In this document: in pieces, positions 9,850-20,939 of the stretch
Position numbering within the stretch: position 1 is the stretch's first letter
Layout of the letters: each line of letters opens with the position of its first letter
Source: Megalopta genalis
Taxonomy: Eukaryota > Arthropoda > Insecta > Hymenoptera > Halictidae
Reading direction: 5' to 3'
Assembly (NCBI RefSeq): GCF_051020955.1
Contig: NC_135017.1
Span: 31,342,689-31,406,688, forward strand
Length of the DNA stretch: 64,000 nt
The notes under the pieces: model-generated
Told to the model about the DNA's origin: nothing
The model's input: only the letters and a program-made list of their open reading frames with translations
The model's database searches: none
Translations under genes and position numbers: made by a program

Positions 9850-10890
9850 TAATACTTTTCGCTATTTCAACTTTCAATTAGAACTTTTATTTAATTAAAA
9901 AAGATATAAAATATCTTTTCTTTTCATGAGATGTCTGCGTTAACTGACACGATTCAACTCGGTAAAAACAATAATCATTAGAAAAGACAAAATACAAAAT
10001 CACATGCCTTCACGATTAAATCATATCAAGTGGTAAATAAAAAACTATTTGCTAGATTGATTTTTGTATTCAACCCATTTGTTGAAATTCAACAGATAAT
10101 GTCAATAATGATTTTCTCATAACCAAACTCAAAAACATCGGTTGTTCCAACAGATTCACTTCATTTGTCAAATTCCTCCTGTGAACGAAAAAGTCAAAGT
10201 GTCAAAATAACCAGTCAAAAAATTCTATATAGAAAGGTTGCTGAAGGCGTAATTTACTGAGCGATGGAAATTAAAAACTGACTGCAGTTAATGGAAGGCA
10301 GTTAAAAGTTACCAAGAATTATTAGGACGATTGATGTACCTAAGTATTTCAACGAGGCCAGACATATTCCTTAATTAAGTTATTTATTTATTTAGTATTT
10401 ATTATTTATTACGCTGCTAGAACTCCGCATGGGCTCCGCGTTTTCATTTTTATTAACTTCATCATCATCACAGTTTTTTAGAATAATTAGATTCTTATAT
10501 CACTGATTGTGGATGTATACGAAAAGGTAAAATTCTTTTTCAAAAAACAGATTGATATAGTTTTATATAGTCTTTCATTGTGCCATCACTAGATTGCTGA
10601 TTTTATGCATTTACGACAAAACTGAGTATTTGTAATGTCAAACAGTAGAAAAAACATTTAATAATGTCAACATATTACTTTCGACCTACTAAAATTATTA
10701 AGGAAAGAATGCAACATTTAATGTGCTCCTATTTTTTTATATAGATGCATCATCAGTCTAGTAGTCATGAAGTTCATCACCCTACATACCAGGTACTCGA
10801 TTTTAATTTCGAAAAAAATCTCTTCTAAATTAGAATTACTCGTACATTGCATATCATACGGATTCTCCAAAAAGTCCCGGAATAGTCGAT
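9850..10890. other. No recognised feature
   Basis: AT-rich, with frequent stops in all frames. A short run of TTTATTTATTTAG-like sequence lies near 10382. Confidence 0.45.
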
Positions 10891-10914
10891 TATTTCAAAA
10901 ACAAAGCATTTTAG

Positions 10915-11110
10915 AAACATACAGTAAATTCTTCCTAATTGATGCTCAGATTGAGCACAAAAATGGACAATTCGGGAAAAGGAGATATAATTTTTCGAGC
11001 TTTGCGGCTCGTTTTTATAGTTACTGATTGTCAAGGCTCGAATAATCGTATCTTCTCTTCCCAAATTGTCCATTTTTGTGCATAATCTAAGCGTCAATTA
11101 GAGAGGATTT
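10915..11110. repeat. Fold-back repeat, GGACAATTTGGGAAGAGG family, copy 1
   Basis: Left arm: AAAAATGGACAATTCGGGAA followed by GGAGATA. Right arm: TATCTTCTCTTCCCAAATTGTCC. They are inverted around a centre near 11025. Homologous fold-backs lie at 20690-20935 and 51460-51625, with a half copy near 50460-50515. Open frames here are a by-product of the palindrome. Confidence 0.75.
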
Positions 11111-11339
11111 ACTGAACTTCTTAACATTCTGATCACAATATTTCCTAAACTAATAGACTTTTAAACTGGAAAATCTTATTCAAAATTGGGCAAAATGATT
11201 TGAATCTTTTTGAAATATTCGTGGAAGTAACTTACTAGATAATGGCTTTAAAAAATACAGCGTAAATCGTAATTAGTGAGAATGAAATAGAATGTAAGAC
11301 AGTGATGTCTTTTAACTTTTTTAACTGAAATTATAAGGA

Positions 11340-11610
11340 AAATTTGAACCATGTGTTTCTTGAATCTCGGTAACTTATATGCATGCTAAAAATGTCATCG
11401 AAATAAATACGTTAACGTTGTTATAAGCACATGCAATTAAAAATAGCGAAACCAGCAGCAGTTTTTCACGACTTACGATCAAAAACTCTAAGAAATCTCG
11501 AGATTTTTTACATCTTTCAATGCCTGTAGCTAGCTTCTAGGTCAACCAATTTCGATGAAATTTTCAGCATGCATATAAATCACCGAGACCTACAAGTTAT
11601 CGTTATGAGT
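11340..11610. mobile_element. Family B inverted-repeat sequence, copy 2
   Basis: Contains two inverted copies of CTCGGTAACTTATATGCATG (the right one as CATGCATATAAATCACCGAG) about 220 bases apart, matching the interior of 6601-7565. Outer ends were not clearly identified. Confidence 0.5.
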
Positions 11611-11663
11611 TCAGACAAAATGTTTCAGGAATATTTATTTATTTTCGATCGAATCGATTTTAA

Positions 11664-11917
11664 CCCTTTGCACTCGTATCCAAATTAAAGAAAAATTTAA
11701 AATAGTTTTTCCACAGTTTTTTCACAGTACATATTTCCATTTCGTATAACCTAGTGCATTTTATACATATGAAATTGAATTTTGTGACTCATGCAGCAGT
11801 TACGCTTTTAACAGTTCATCAAATATAAACAAATTCGATTAATAATATTATATTATTTTTATATATGACACAAGAATTTTTAATAACGCCACGGAGACGT
11901 CACTCGAGTACAAAGGG
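11664..11917. mobile_element. TTAA-flanked inverted-repeat element (CCCTTTGCACTCG ends)
   Basis: Left end CCCTTTGCACTCG and right end CGAGTACAAAGGG are inverted repeats with one mismatch, flanked by TTAA (11660-11663, 11918-11921). About 254 bases. A sister copy lies at 26197-26443. Confidence 0.8.
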
Positions 11918-11924
11918 TTAAATT

Positions 11925-12480
11925 ATTGAACCATTTTAAATGGTGTTCGCATATGTTTATCCCAAACTGTATACATAAATAATTTACATATTAGTAAATA
12001 TTACATTGCATACGTATATCAACTTAATGGTTCCAAGCGTAAGAAAAGTGCATTACGTTTTATCATCAGGCAGAATGCATCCTCGACTTACGCTTTGCAT
12101 CTTGACGAGAACAGCCCCCTTCGTATCCGTGACGACAGACTTGTCCCGAATAATATTTCTCTTTTCGCATTAGAATCCCCACCAAAGTCATCCATCTTCT
12201 CCCGTAATAACCAGTGTTTCTCATGCGCGCATGCTGAAATGCTCTTGATCTTCAAAGCTAGGGACAACCCTTTACAGCGTAAAGTTTACGCGCAGACGGA
12301 GTAAGTGGATGAGGCTGCAATATTCAAATGCCGTTGATGTGGATTTTCGCGTCTGCGGTGAATGCCCCGACTTTAAGCATCCGGGATCTGCGTGGAAAAT
12401 CTGGCCGTTCTGTGATGATATCAAGGCCTAACTAGTTTTAGAAACGATGCTTCCTTGCCGTCGCACGGGTTACAATATTG
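11925..12480. other. Unassigned, more GC-balanced stretch
   Basis: 12060-12480 is less AT-rich than its surroundings and has no stop in one frame over 12095-12304. No domain or splice pattern is recognisable. It may be 5' sequence of the LINE remnant that follows. Confidence 0.35.
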
Positions 12481-12598
12481 TCACGAAAGACAACAGCAGA
12501 AACATTGCTATTTAATGAGGAGGGAGAAAGAAGAAGGAACGGAAACGGCGAAACAACATGTTGGAGGAGATGAAGGAATTCAAGTACCTAGGATATTT

Positions 12599-13750
12599 GA
12601 GCCGTTTATTTTGAAAGTGGCATAAGTCACTTTGTTTTTAAGTCGATATATTTAAGGGTTTGCGTTTTAACACGTTTAAAAATATGGATGCTAACATTCG
12701 AGAAGGTTTACTTGTATTTGCTATCTCAGGATACTGATATTTTTCTCAGTATAAATAATTTCGTATAAAACTTAAAAAATCACCACTTTTCATTACGGTA
12801 AAGTGACTTAAGCCACTTTCAAAATAAACAGTTTAGAAAAATGACTGACATATATTAATTTTGTCCGACGTATTTTACTGAAGTGGTGTTTTGAAAAGAC
12901 AGTGATTTACTAAAATTGTTGAATAAATTACATATATAATAATAATTTATACCATGAACATATTTAATATAAAGGTTTGATTTAAGTATTTTTTATTTTA
13001 ATATTCATAAAATACAAAAATAATTAGTACATTTTGAAACATAAGTATAAGTAATTTATATGAAAATATACATCAGTTCAATTTAATTTTCGTCATCAAT
13101 AGGAGTGATTAAGTCCTCGGAAATCGTGTTTTGTTACAAATTTTTAAAATAACTGTGGTATATTGGGGGTATATAATTAAGCAAGTCCATCATGTCTTTG
13201 TATTTTGCTGAAGAAACAGGAAGAGATCCAGCGTATAACGGATCCATTTCTATTTGTGAATAACGCCTAGGTCTTCCTCTTTTTGGTGACAAATCCAAAG
13301 TTAGAAATTCATCTTTTTCATCTAAAGTTAGTTTATAAAACATTTTATAGCCATCTGCTGGCGGGTCTGGAGGGTCACTATAATATAATCTACAAAACTG
13401 CACTATTCTTTCGCACTTGTAAAACTAAGTCCAGTGATCACAACTTTTTTAAAAATACTGAAAATAATTCAAAACAATACTTCACACACACTTATCACAC
13501 GTTTCTATTTCTTTTACACTAAGCTCCGTAATTAATTTCCTGAGTACAGCGACTTACGTCACTTTCAAAATAAACACGTTTGTTATACCGTTAATTAGCG
13601 AAACTTCTCTCGAACAAATCTCAATAGTTCTCAACTTATTGATTGCAAATTTTTTTTAAATGAAAAGATACCGTTCAATTGTAATTAGTGTTACCATTAA
13701 CTCGATTTTTTTGAAAAAGTGACTTATGCCACTTTCAAAATAAACGGCTT
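12599..13750. mobile_element. Family A element, long copy (1152 bp), 4-bp target duplication
   Basis: Terminal inverted repeats of about 35 bases begin GAGCCGTTTATTTTGAAAGT and include GGCATAAGTCACTTT. The flanking duplication is ATTT (12595-12598, 13751-13754). The terminal motif recurs inside: an inverted copy at about 12803-12836 and another, in the same orientation as the right end, at about 13550-13585. The element interrupts a LINE reading frame. It carries a minus-strand exon-like ORF at 13134-13437. A 4-bp duplication is known for the Sola superfamily, but I cannot confirm that assignment. Confidence 0.85.
13134..13437 (-). CDS. Terminal-exon-like ORF in family A element, unknown
   Basis: The minus strand gives about 100 codons ending at 13134. 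It is open from a possible splice acceptor (ggacttag) that would start the exon with FYKCERIVQFC. The protein has an acidic and proline-rich start (YYSDPPDPPADG), an AT-hook-like patch (SPKRGRPRRYS, about 13265-13300 on the plus strand), and ends PVSSAKYKDMMDLLNYIPPI then YHSYFKNL. The end resembles the tail of transposase-like proteins, but I cannot name the family. The sister copy at 27753-28821 has lost this segment to AT-rich sequence. It may be the last exon of an autonomous parent. Confidence 0.4.
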
Positions 13751-14235
13751 ATTTATTCCAGTAGAATAGCGGTAGGGATGCTCGCATAAAAAGAACGTGC
13801 AAAAAGGCAAAACTGGTGACAGTTCAAACATGGGGAATAGGTCCGAGAAAATTTAGAAACAACTTCGAAAGAAGAATGACGATCTCTAAAAGTTTAGTCG
13901 AGAGCGTTCTATTTTACGCTGCAAAAGTATGGAGTAAGGGGACGAAAAAAAAACAGAAAACCTACAAGAAAAATATGCCAGTTGGACATTACGATTAATG
14001 TCCATTTGATAATTAGGTAATGTTGGTAAAAGAGCGATAAAATATGAAGAGAAAACAAGGAAATCAAGAACTCATAAAATAATACAAAAATGTTGCAAAG
14101 AGATAGACATACAAAAGGAATAAAATAAGTCGAATTGGGAAAAAACGAGAGAACAGTGCTACGAGAAGAAAGGAATGGATCTACAAGAAATTCGGATAGG
14201 AAGAAACGAAAGCATAGAGCAAGAGCTGTTCAACA

Positions 14236-14685
14236 GGCCTCGCAGCGGGCAAAAGTAAAGCTACGCGGCAAAGCTACGGGCAAGCGTCTTTGCGGAGAGG
14301 AGACGTGAGAGAAGAAAAAGCGAAGCATTTACGTCTTCATGCAATGCTTCCTTTCTCACTCGCACGCATTGCCGATCGTCCGATGCTCATTCTGTTTCAC
14401 TCAATCTCGACGTAACCTACAATCGATCTCTGTCACCGCCTTTAGCCAACTAACGTGACGATCTTGGAGGGGAATCCCACGAGGAGCTAAGGAAGCACCG
14501 TTGCCTTCGGGAGTTGGGCCTAGAGCCCGCCGCTCGGTGTTTGCCTTGGACTGAAAATCACTGCCCGTACAGGGAAACTGTTGAACAGTCCTGACGTAGA
14601 GTATGCAGAATTCCTGACACAGCTAGTAATTATTACAGGGGTTATAATATTAATATATATATATAATATTATTATAGGGGTTATA
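14236..14685. other. Unassigned, GC-balanced stretch
   Basis: 14240-14560 has roughly even base composition with no sustained reading frame. An AT dinucleotide run lies at 14648-14672. Confidence 0.4.
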
Positions 14686-14690
14686 ATTAA

Positions 14691-15044
14691 TCCCTTGACG
14701 TACAAATAAAACGGAATTTGTTGCGTCCGAGAAATACTATTTAATTTGGCTCAATTCAACAGTTATGTACAAGCTGAGAAAGAGAATGTTTTATTTTGAA
14801 ATTTGGATTACTGATTTGTGGATGCAACTTTTTCGAGAAGGTGAGAAGATGGGGCATCTTGAACATTGTAAACAAACCAAAATTGACGCAAGAGTGAAGA
14901 AACTGAGTAATCTAATAGTATGTATACTATAGGTATATTGCACAGTGTCCGCCGAAAATAGCTCTTGACGAGATAGACTCGTCAAAGTTTACGATGGCAT
15001 ATGAAATGAATGACGATCCCAACTCGTCATCGTATGTCAAGGGG
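14691..15044. mobile_element. TTAA-flanked inverted-repeat element (CCCTTGACGTAC ends)
   Basis: Left end TCCCTTGACGTAC and right end GTATGTCAAGGGG are inverted repeats, flanked by TTAA (14687-14690, 15045-15048). About 354 bases, non-coding. A near copy of GAGATAGACTCGTCA and GACGATCCCAACTCGTCATC lies near the right end. Confidence 0.78.
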
Positions 15045-15113
15045 TTAAGAACAACTTCAGGAACAATACGAAATAATAACTGAGAACTAACAAATGGTAT
15101 CAAAATATAAGGG

Positions 15114-15116
<3 letters not shown>

Positions 15117-15167
<51 letters not shown>
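15117..15167. repeat. (GA)n microsatellite
   Basis: About 25 uninterrupted GA units, adjoining the broken edge of a MITE half. Confidence 0.98.
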
Positions 15168-15169
<2 letters not shown>

Positions 15170-15171
<2 letters not shown>

Positions 15172-15314
15172 CCAAATCTCATTGGTCCAGTGATTTTCGT
15201 TAATAACTTTCGTAAACAAAATCGCGGATTGTATTTTCGCTAAGGAAAAAGGTACTTCAAATAACCTCAGCAATCCCTCATTTCCTAGAAATACCATAAT
15301 TTTGGGACATCCTG
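15170..15314. mobile_element. CAGGGTGTCC-family MITE, right half only
   Basis: Reads CTCATTGGTCCAGTGATTTT then CGTTAATAAC, GCGGATTGTATTTTCGCTAA, and ends GGGACATCCTG followed by TA. It matches the right half of the complete copy at 4607-4971. The left half is missing and replaced by the GA repeat. Confidence 0.8.
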
Positions 15315-15332
15315 TATAAAGTACGTGATTAA

Positions 15333-15920
15333 CCTTTTAGGTACGGCTGAATTCTGCGCGAGGCTATTTCTCTGGATGGCAGAGTCTGATATGTACTGTA
15401 CAGAGTCTGATACTGTATATTCTGTCTGTTTACATGAAGCAACTTTTTCCTTTACAAAAATTTTCTCCGAGGCACCGTTAAGGTGTTATTAACGAAAAAC
15501 AGTGACCAATGAGAGGCGAGCTCAACTGGCGCGAGGCGATCGAGCCAATGAGCGGAACTGGGCTTCGTGCGCTGGTTGGCTGGGCCACCTCGCGACAGCC
15601 GTACTCGATTCTTATTGGTCACTGTTTTTCGTTAATAACTCGTTAACGGTGCCTCGGAGAAAATTTTTGTAAAGGAAGAAGTTGCTTCAAATGATCCGAG
15701 GAACTCGCCATTTCCGGATTGCGAGACATTTTTTGGACACCCTGTAGACTGTTGTAAATCGATGTGAAGACAAAAGAAGTTTGAAACAATGCATATGAAG
15801 ACAATTATTTGGTTCAAACGATGAGTGAGTGAGCTACTAGAGCAAGCCACTATAGTGACGCGTCGTCCAGAGAGATGACATCCGCGAAAGCCACTATAGT
15901 GGCGCGTCGTGCCTAAAAGG
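15333..15920. mobile_element. TTAA-flanked inverted-repeat element (CCTTTTAGG ends) with nested MITE
   Basis: Ends CCTTTTAGGTACG and CGTGCCTAAAAGG are inverted repeats flanked by TTAA (15329-15332, 15921-15924). A CAGGGTGTCC-family MITE occupies 15432-15744. Near the right end the motif GCCACTATAGTGRCGCGTCG occurs twice (about 15846 and 15890). Confidence 0.78.
15432..15744. mobile_element. CAGGGTGTCC-family MITE, left end truncated
   Basis: A palindromic body with GAGGCACCGTTAA near one end and TTAACGGTGCCTCGGAGAAA near the other, ending in GGACACCCTG. It belongs to the subfamily with the CTCCGAGGCACC stretch, like 36462-36817 and 38294-38658. The first 30-40 bases of the left terminus are missing. 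Confidence 0.82.
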
Positions 15921-16040
15921 TTAATCGATGATAGCTAGATTCAGATGTGGAAACGAGGAAAGAGGAAAAAGATATTGGACGAAAGAGGAAGAAAACGTAT
16001 GTAGATTCCACAATGAGAAAACTGAAACCACCACAAATAA

Positions 16041-17699
16041 CACTGTCCGACAAAATCAAACTTTTTTATTGGGTTCCTATAGCCACTATGAAATTATTGT
16101 AGAGCTTCACTGCTTGAACAAGAATCCGGAAACCGAATTGCTCCATCACCCTTAGTTTTTTAAATAAACGAACTTTTGTAAAAACCCAAAATTTTCGACA
16201 TAAATGAGATATTGCATGAAAAGTAGAAACGTTAGAAAGTTTTAATTGGTGTTAAAAGATAGAGGACAGTTTCCCGAATATAGTTGCATGCAATTTATTA
16301 ATTGTTTCTGGTCCTAAATAGCAATAAATTGATGTCAAAGTTTAAAAAAGTGTCGACGTGAGCAGTTTCTGCGCAATATTTTTGCATTTTTACGAAAAGT
16401 TTTTTGTTCGGCACGAAAACTCTACCCAGGATCGGATTCTGTAGACATTTCTGAAGAAGAAACGGCCCGGTAAAAGTGTCGGAACGATATACATTTCGAG
16501 TAGATCGAGAAAATGTTCGACGACAACATGTACACGACGTTTTGCCGCCATGAGCTTCGCTGCTCGCTTCTATCTGTCCGACAGGGCCGAAGCTATGGGT
16601 AATCAACACCGATGGAGGGATCCAATGGGGCACCCACTTAGCGTGTGGAGCGTGCCATTTTTTTTAGTACTTCAATATGCTGTCTTCTTTTACATATTTT
16701 TATGGGTAATAATCACCAAACTGTGAATCATAAATTAAAAATGGAGAAATAATAAAAGAAAAATAATGAACAAAAAATATTCATTTTATTCTGAATTTGT
16801 TCGAATTACAAGTATATCATTTATACAGTTATCATTTAAATTATAACGATAATACGATCATGAATAAATAATCATTTTCAAAATGTTAAACTTCTTGAGA
16901 CATATCGTTAAATATATATTTAAATATTTATTTAATTATATGGCGTAGAAGTCAAAATTATGCTAGTGTTAGAATACTTTCGTTACCAACTCCAAATACT
17001 CTGGTGTGATTTTTTGTGTGAAATATATCACAGTTTGGTGATTATTATCCACAGAAATATGTAAAAAAAAACAGAACATTAAAGTACTAAAAAAAATTCA
17101 AATATTATTTACGAAAAGTGGGTGCCCCATTGGATCCCTCCATCGGTGTTGATTACGCTTCGTCCCTGTCGGACAGAGAGAAGCGGGCAGCGAAGCTCAT
17201 GGCGGCAAAACGTCGTGTACATGTTGCCGTCGAACATTTTCTCGATCTACTCGAAATGTACATCGTTCCGACACTTTTACCGGGCCGTTTCTTCTTCAGA
17301 AATGTCTACAGAATCCGATCCTGGGTAGAGTTTTCGTGCTGAACAAAACACTTTTCGTAAAAATACAAAAATATTGCGCAGAAACTGCTCACGTCGACAC
17401 TTTTTTAAACTTTGACATCAATTTATTGATATTTAGGACCAAAAACAATTAATAAATTGCATGCCACTATATTCGGGAAACTCTCCTCTATCTTTTAACA
17501 CCAATTAGAACTTTCTAACGTTTCTACTTTTCATGCAATATCTCATTTATGTCGAAAATTTTGGGTTTTTACAAAAGTTCGTTTATTTAAAAAACTGAGG
17601 GTGATGGAGCAATTCGGTTTTCGGATTCTTGTTCAGGGAGTGAAGCTCTACGAGAATTTCATAGTGGCTATAGGAACTCAAAAATCGTGTCAGACAGTG
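16041..17699. mobile_element. Long palindromic element, arms about 600 bp, TAA duplication
   Basis: Left end CACTGTCCGACA and right end TGTCAGACAGTG are flanked by TAA on both sides (16038-16040, 17700-17702). The arms, about 16041-16640 and 17115-17699, are nearly identical inverted copies. The spacer of about 470 bases is AT-rich, and its edges are also inverted (AATAATCACCAAACTGTGA and TCACAGTTTGGTGATTATTA). A GC-richer block of about 230 bases near the inner end of each arm reads open for 74 codons (17118-17342, mirrored on the minus strand at 16410-16633). A 3-bp TWA-type duplication fits PIF/Harbinger-like insertion, but the assignment is inference. Confidence 0.8.
17118..17342 (+). other. 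Open block in the palindrome arm, possibly captured sequence
   Basis: The frame reads SLSDREKRAAKLMAAKRRVH and further VAVEHFLDLLEMYIVPTLLP. It is markedly richer in GC than the rest of the element and appears on both arms in mirror orientation, with differences. No ATG starts this frame and I do not recognise the family. It may be a host exon fragment carried by the transposon, or chance. Confidence 0.3.
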
Positions 17700-17710
17700 T
17701 AATTAGTACT

Positions 17711-17724
17711 GGGGGGGGGGGGGG
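17711..17724. repeat. Poly(G) tract, 14 bases
   Basis: A run of 14 G directly after the palindromic element and before the Tc1 remnant. Confidence 0.95.
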
Positions 17725-17762
17725 TCTCAGCATGAGTTGGGGATTTCGAAACAACGGAAGAA

Positions 17763-18713
17763 ATGCGTAATATTATTGTCCGGTTATACAATCAATACAA
17801 ATCGCTTAGCGAAATTGCTCGCATAGTGAATAGGCCAAGATCTACTATTCAAAGTATTATTGACTGATTTGGATCGCGAAAAACAGTTCAAAATAAAAGA
17901 CGATCTGGACGACCGCGTAGAATAAACGAGTATGATCGAGTTAAACAAAATCCGTGTATAAATGCCGAACAAATTGCTACAGAGTTTAAAAACAATAATA
18001 ATATATATGTCTCGGCTAGTACTGTGCATGATCACTTGCGAAGTAGTGAAAATCACGGTAGAGTTGCACGGAAATAATATTTTGTAAATGAAGTGCAACA
18101 CAAGAAACGACTAGTTTGCTAAACAGCATGTTTAGAAAAAAGAAATTTTTTTTGGAAGAAGGTAATTTCCACATATGAAAGCAAATTCGAAATATTTAGG
18201 ACAAAAAATCTCTTCACAGTATGAAGACAGAAAGGTATTGAGTTTAACAAAAGAAATTTGCGACCCACGACGAAATATAGCGGGGCCTCTGTATTACTCT
18301 GAGATTGCGTGAGTACAGCTGGAATGGGATCTCTATATTTTATCGATGGTATCACGAATCACAGTGTAGATTTTTGACATCCTTAAAAATCACCTTCATA
18401 CTAGTGCAAATAAAATGGGACTTAATAACCGAAGCATATTGCACTTAATACTAGACAATGGATTTTATATAACACACCAAAATACTTGAAGACGCCGACA
18501 CAGTTACCAGACATTAATCCGATCGAACATCTATCGAATTATCTGGAGAAAAAAATTCGTAATCGTAATATTACATGTAAAGAACTTATAATAGCTACTT
18601 TACTAGAAGAGTGGAGTAAAATAGAGCCTGCTACAACATCCAAATTAGTACATTCCATGCCAATAAGGCTCGACGATATTTTAAGATCAAAAAGCAATCC
18701 CACAAATTATTAA
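17763..18713 (+). pseudogene. Tc1-type transposase, decayed
   Basis: Translation across frameshifts shows a full-length Tc1-like layout. An N-terminal paired-type helix-turn-helix comes first (LYNQYKSLSEIARIV, 17775-17830), followed by the linker RRSGRPRRINEY (17898-17935). Middle blocks include FEIFRTKNLFT and SAGMGSLYFIDG-like text (about 18185-18345). Further on is LILDNG, and the C-terminal LPDINPIEHLSNYLEKKIRN ends with TAA at 18711-18713. The acidic triad belongs to the DD34E type, with its last Glu in NPIEHL. Stops and frameshifts in the centre make it inactive. Terminal repeats were not resolved. Confidence 0.78.
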
Positions 18714-18930
18714 ACCATTAAATATTTAATTTATTTTCATAGTTTTTTCGTTTGTTATTTAACTGTACGAATACTTTCTACGCATCTGTTTCTGAGCACA
18801 TATCTATTTCTGCTGATATTTTTGTATTGCTGAAGGGAAATAAAATTCTGTTTACAAAAAATGTATTTTACAAACGTCTAAAAATATTTATTAGTTATTG
18901 TTTCCTCATAAAATTAACTACTAGCATAGA
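18714..18930 (+). repeat. 3' flank of the Tc1 element, shared with a second copy
   Basis: Sequence after the stop, including ATTGCTGAAGGGAAATAAAA and TTCCTCATAAAATTAACTAC, is repeated in reverse orientation at 36820-37020. It therefore belongs to the element. Confidence 0.7.
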
Positions 18931-18969
18931 TATACATAGTTTTACTTTGACTTGGTCACTGTACGAATA

Positions 18970-20680
18970 ATTTCCACACCGACTGTAACTGCTATTTTTG
19001 AGGACTAGGAAATTTTCAGTTTGGTACGTAATTTAGTTTATTAGACCGAAAAAACGTAAACAAATTTTTAATCCGAAAACCACTAAGAGTGGAGTATGAA
19101 GTGCCAGTACATCAACGAACAAAAATAAATTGTAGGAAAATATTACTGTGCCGTGAGATAGTTCTCTGGAATATAGAATTATCAGTTTTTTTTACAATTT
19201 TTGCAACAATTTCAACACTTGTGAAGTATAAAGTGCATGAAGAAGAAATAAAATTTCAAACCAGCAATACACGTAGATTTGAATTTAAGATTGTTATGCT
19301 TTGAGAAACACATGCCGACCACCGCAAACATGAAGCAACGTACGAGGGTGAAATGCTTCGTCATCAAAAGGAAATAAATGTTTTCAAGGCTAGTATTTCA
19401 GCAGTAGATGACAAATATGAGCCTAGAATTGATGATTCCATATGAGTAAAAACTAAACATTTAAGAGTAAACGTAAGTTAAAACTTTAATCGCGTTTTTC
19501 TCGAAACCGCATTTTCAACATCAGTGGACAGAATATCTCGAAACGTACTGTATAGGTTTGGACGGAATTTTTGCAGTCTGTTTTGCATACGAAAAACTTG
19601 TCCTTGAACGAAGGATTTTTTTCTGTTGAGTATTTTGATTTTTATAGCCTAAAAATCGACAAAAATCGAAACATTCACTTTGAACGCCTGCCATCTTGTG
19701 AAAAATCAATATTTCGAAAAATCCTTCGTGCGAGGACAAATTTAAATAAATTTAAGAAAAGAGATATTTTTTGTACATGATTTTAGATAACCATGGACCG
19801 AGTGAAGCTGACCACCGCGAAGTATGTTTTTCTTGGAATGCCCTAGGAGAACTGCCATAACTTACACATTTCTGCATATTTTTAAATAAAAAAAAAATGC
19901 AATTAGTAATAAAAATCATGATCTTTCAAAGACAGTGAAAAGATCTTTCTCAAAACTTTTGATAACAAATTTCCAAAAAACACCATTTTTTAGAACTCCT
20001 AACTTAGCATGACCCCTTAACATGTTCAATAAAAGTCAAACGCATATATGACTATTCAATACATTTTTTAATGACTCGACAAATTTTGAAACATTTTTTC
20101 CTAGGAATTCCCATTTTCTGAGATAATTGAGTGAACTTACGCTGGATTCTGTATAGAATGGTAGTATGGAGGACACCCTATTATGTCATAGTTTATAGCC
20201 TAACGAGGCTAGGTTTATAGCCTAAAGTTCTGCAGTTTGTCAACGCATTGTTAGTCAAAAACATGTTACTAACTAGGACTTCAAGTACGTAGTCATGCAA
20301 GTTATACATTCGTCTACGTCTTGTAGACCAGTGTTGTCGAAAATTATCTTCCAAAATACAAACGATAGGACGTTTTTCAAAAACTAATCACTATTTCAAT
20401 ATTGAACCAAATGTCTTGAATTTGCTGATATGTTAGAAGGACTAGATCAGTAGATAGTGTTTAAACAAATTTTTACAATAATTTTAATGGGCTGAAATCA
20501 CAATAAGGATTAAGAAATAATGCTTTTTAACTTTTTCTGCGGAGCCTAAAATGAAAATTTAGACCACGCATTTTGATTATAATACTTACAGCAGCGTAAT
20601 ACTTATAGCAGCAAATTAAAGATTAAGATGAATTGAAAGAAATTGGTAAAATGCCCAGTGATAGCAAATCTTCGCCAAAA
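18970..20680. other. No recognised gene
   Basis: AT-rich with scattered short open frames. 19300-19860 contains two loosely similar segments around GCCGACCACCGCAAACATGA and GCTGACCACCGCGAAGTATG, suggesting an old duplicate. 20380-20470 resembles family B tails (TTGAATTTGCTGATATGTTA). Confidence 0.4.
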
Positions 20681-20689
20681 GAAATACGA

Positions 20690-20935
20690 TTTAACATCGA
20701 TTCGTCCGAGAATACAGTAATTTCTCCCAAATTCGCGCTGAGATTGCGCACAATAATGGACAATTTGGGAAGAGGAGATACGATTATTCGAGCCTTGCGT
20801 CTCGTTTTTATAATTGTTGACAATCGGTAACTATAAAAACGAGCCGCAAGGCTCGAATAATCCTATCTCTTCTTCCAAAATTGTCTATTTTTGTGCGCAA
20901 TCTCAGCGCGGATTAGGGAGAAATTACTATAATAT
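20690..20935. repeat. Fold-back repeat, GGACAATTTGGGAAGAGG family, copy 2
   Basis: Arms carrying GGACAATTTGGGAAGAGGAG and TCTCTTCTTCCAAAATTGTC are inverted around GTTGACAATCGGTAACTATA. Outer arms extend through CGCTGAGATTGCGCAC and GTGCGCAATCTCAGCG. A clean long stem-loop. Confidence 0.85.
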
Positions 20936-20939
20936 TTGT

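Larger units (their letters stand above)
7570..9850 (+). mobile_element. Non-LTR retrotransposon (LINE), decayed
   Basis: Contains an ORF1 region, an overlapping ORF2 with endonuclease start, and scattered reverse transcriptase blocks (separate entries). The 5' end abuts the family B element and the 3' end fades after about 9850 without a clear poly(A). An AT microsatellite occupies 9085-9195. The clade (I/R1/Jockey group) is not settled by what I can read. Confidence 0.75.
12480..14235 (+). pseudogene. LINE ORF2 C-terminal remnant, split by family A element
   Basis: Before the insertion the frame reads EEMKEFKYLGY (12565-12597). After it the frame resumes with IKRTCKKAKLV and WGIGPRKFRNNFERRM, then LVESVLFYAAKVW (13780-13935). 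These are the post-catalytic blocks of reverse transcriptase in an insect LINE type. The tail continues in shifted frames to about 14230 with REQCYEKKGMDLQEI. Leaving out the inserted element and one copy of its ATTT duplication keeps the reading frame across the junction, with one stop nearby. The catalytic domain is absent, so the element was already a fragment or lost its 5' part. Confidence 0.7.

Noticed and set aside
10767..11097. Overlapping frames on both strands
   Set aside because: Explained by the fold-back repeat, which mirrors its own sequence.
14927..15297. Two Leu-Ser repeat frames on the minus strand
   Set aside because: Produced by the (GA)n microsatellite.
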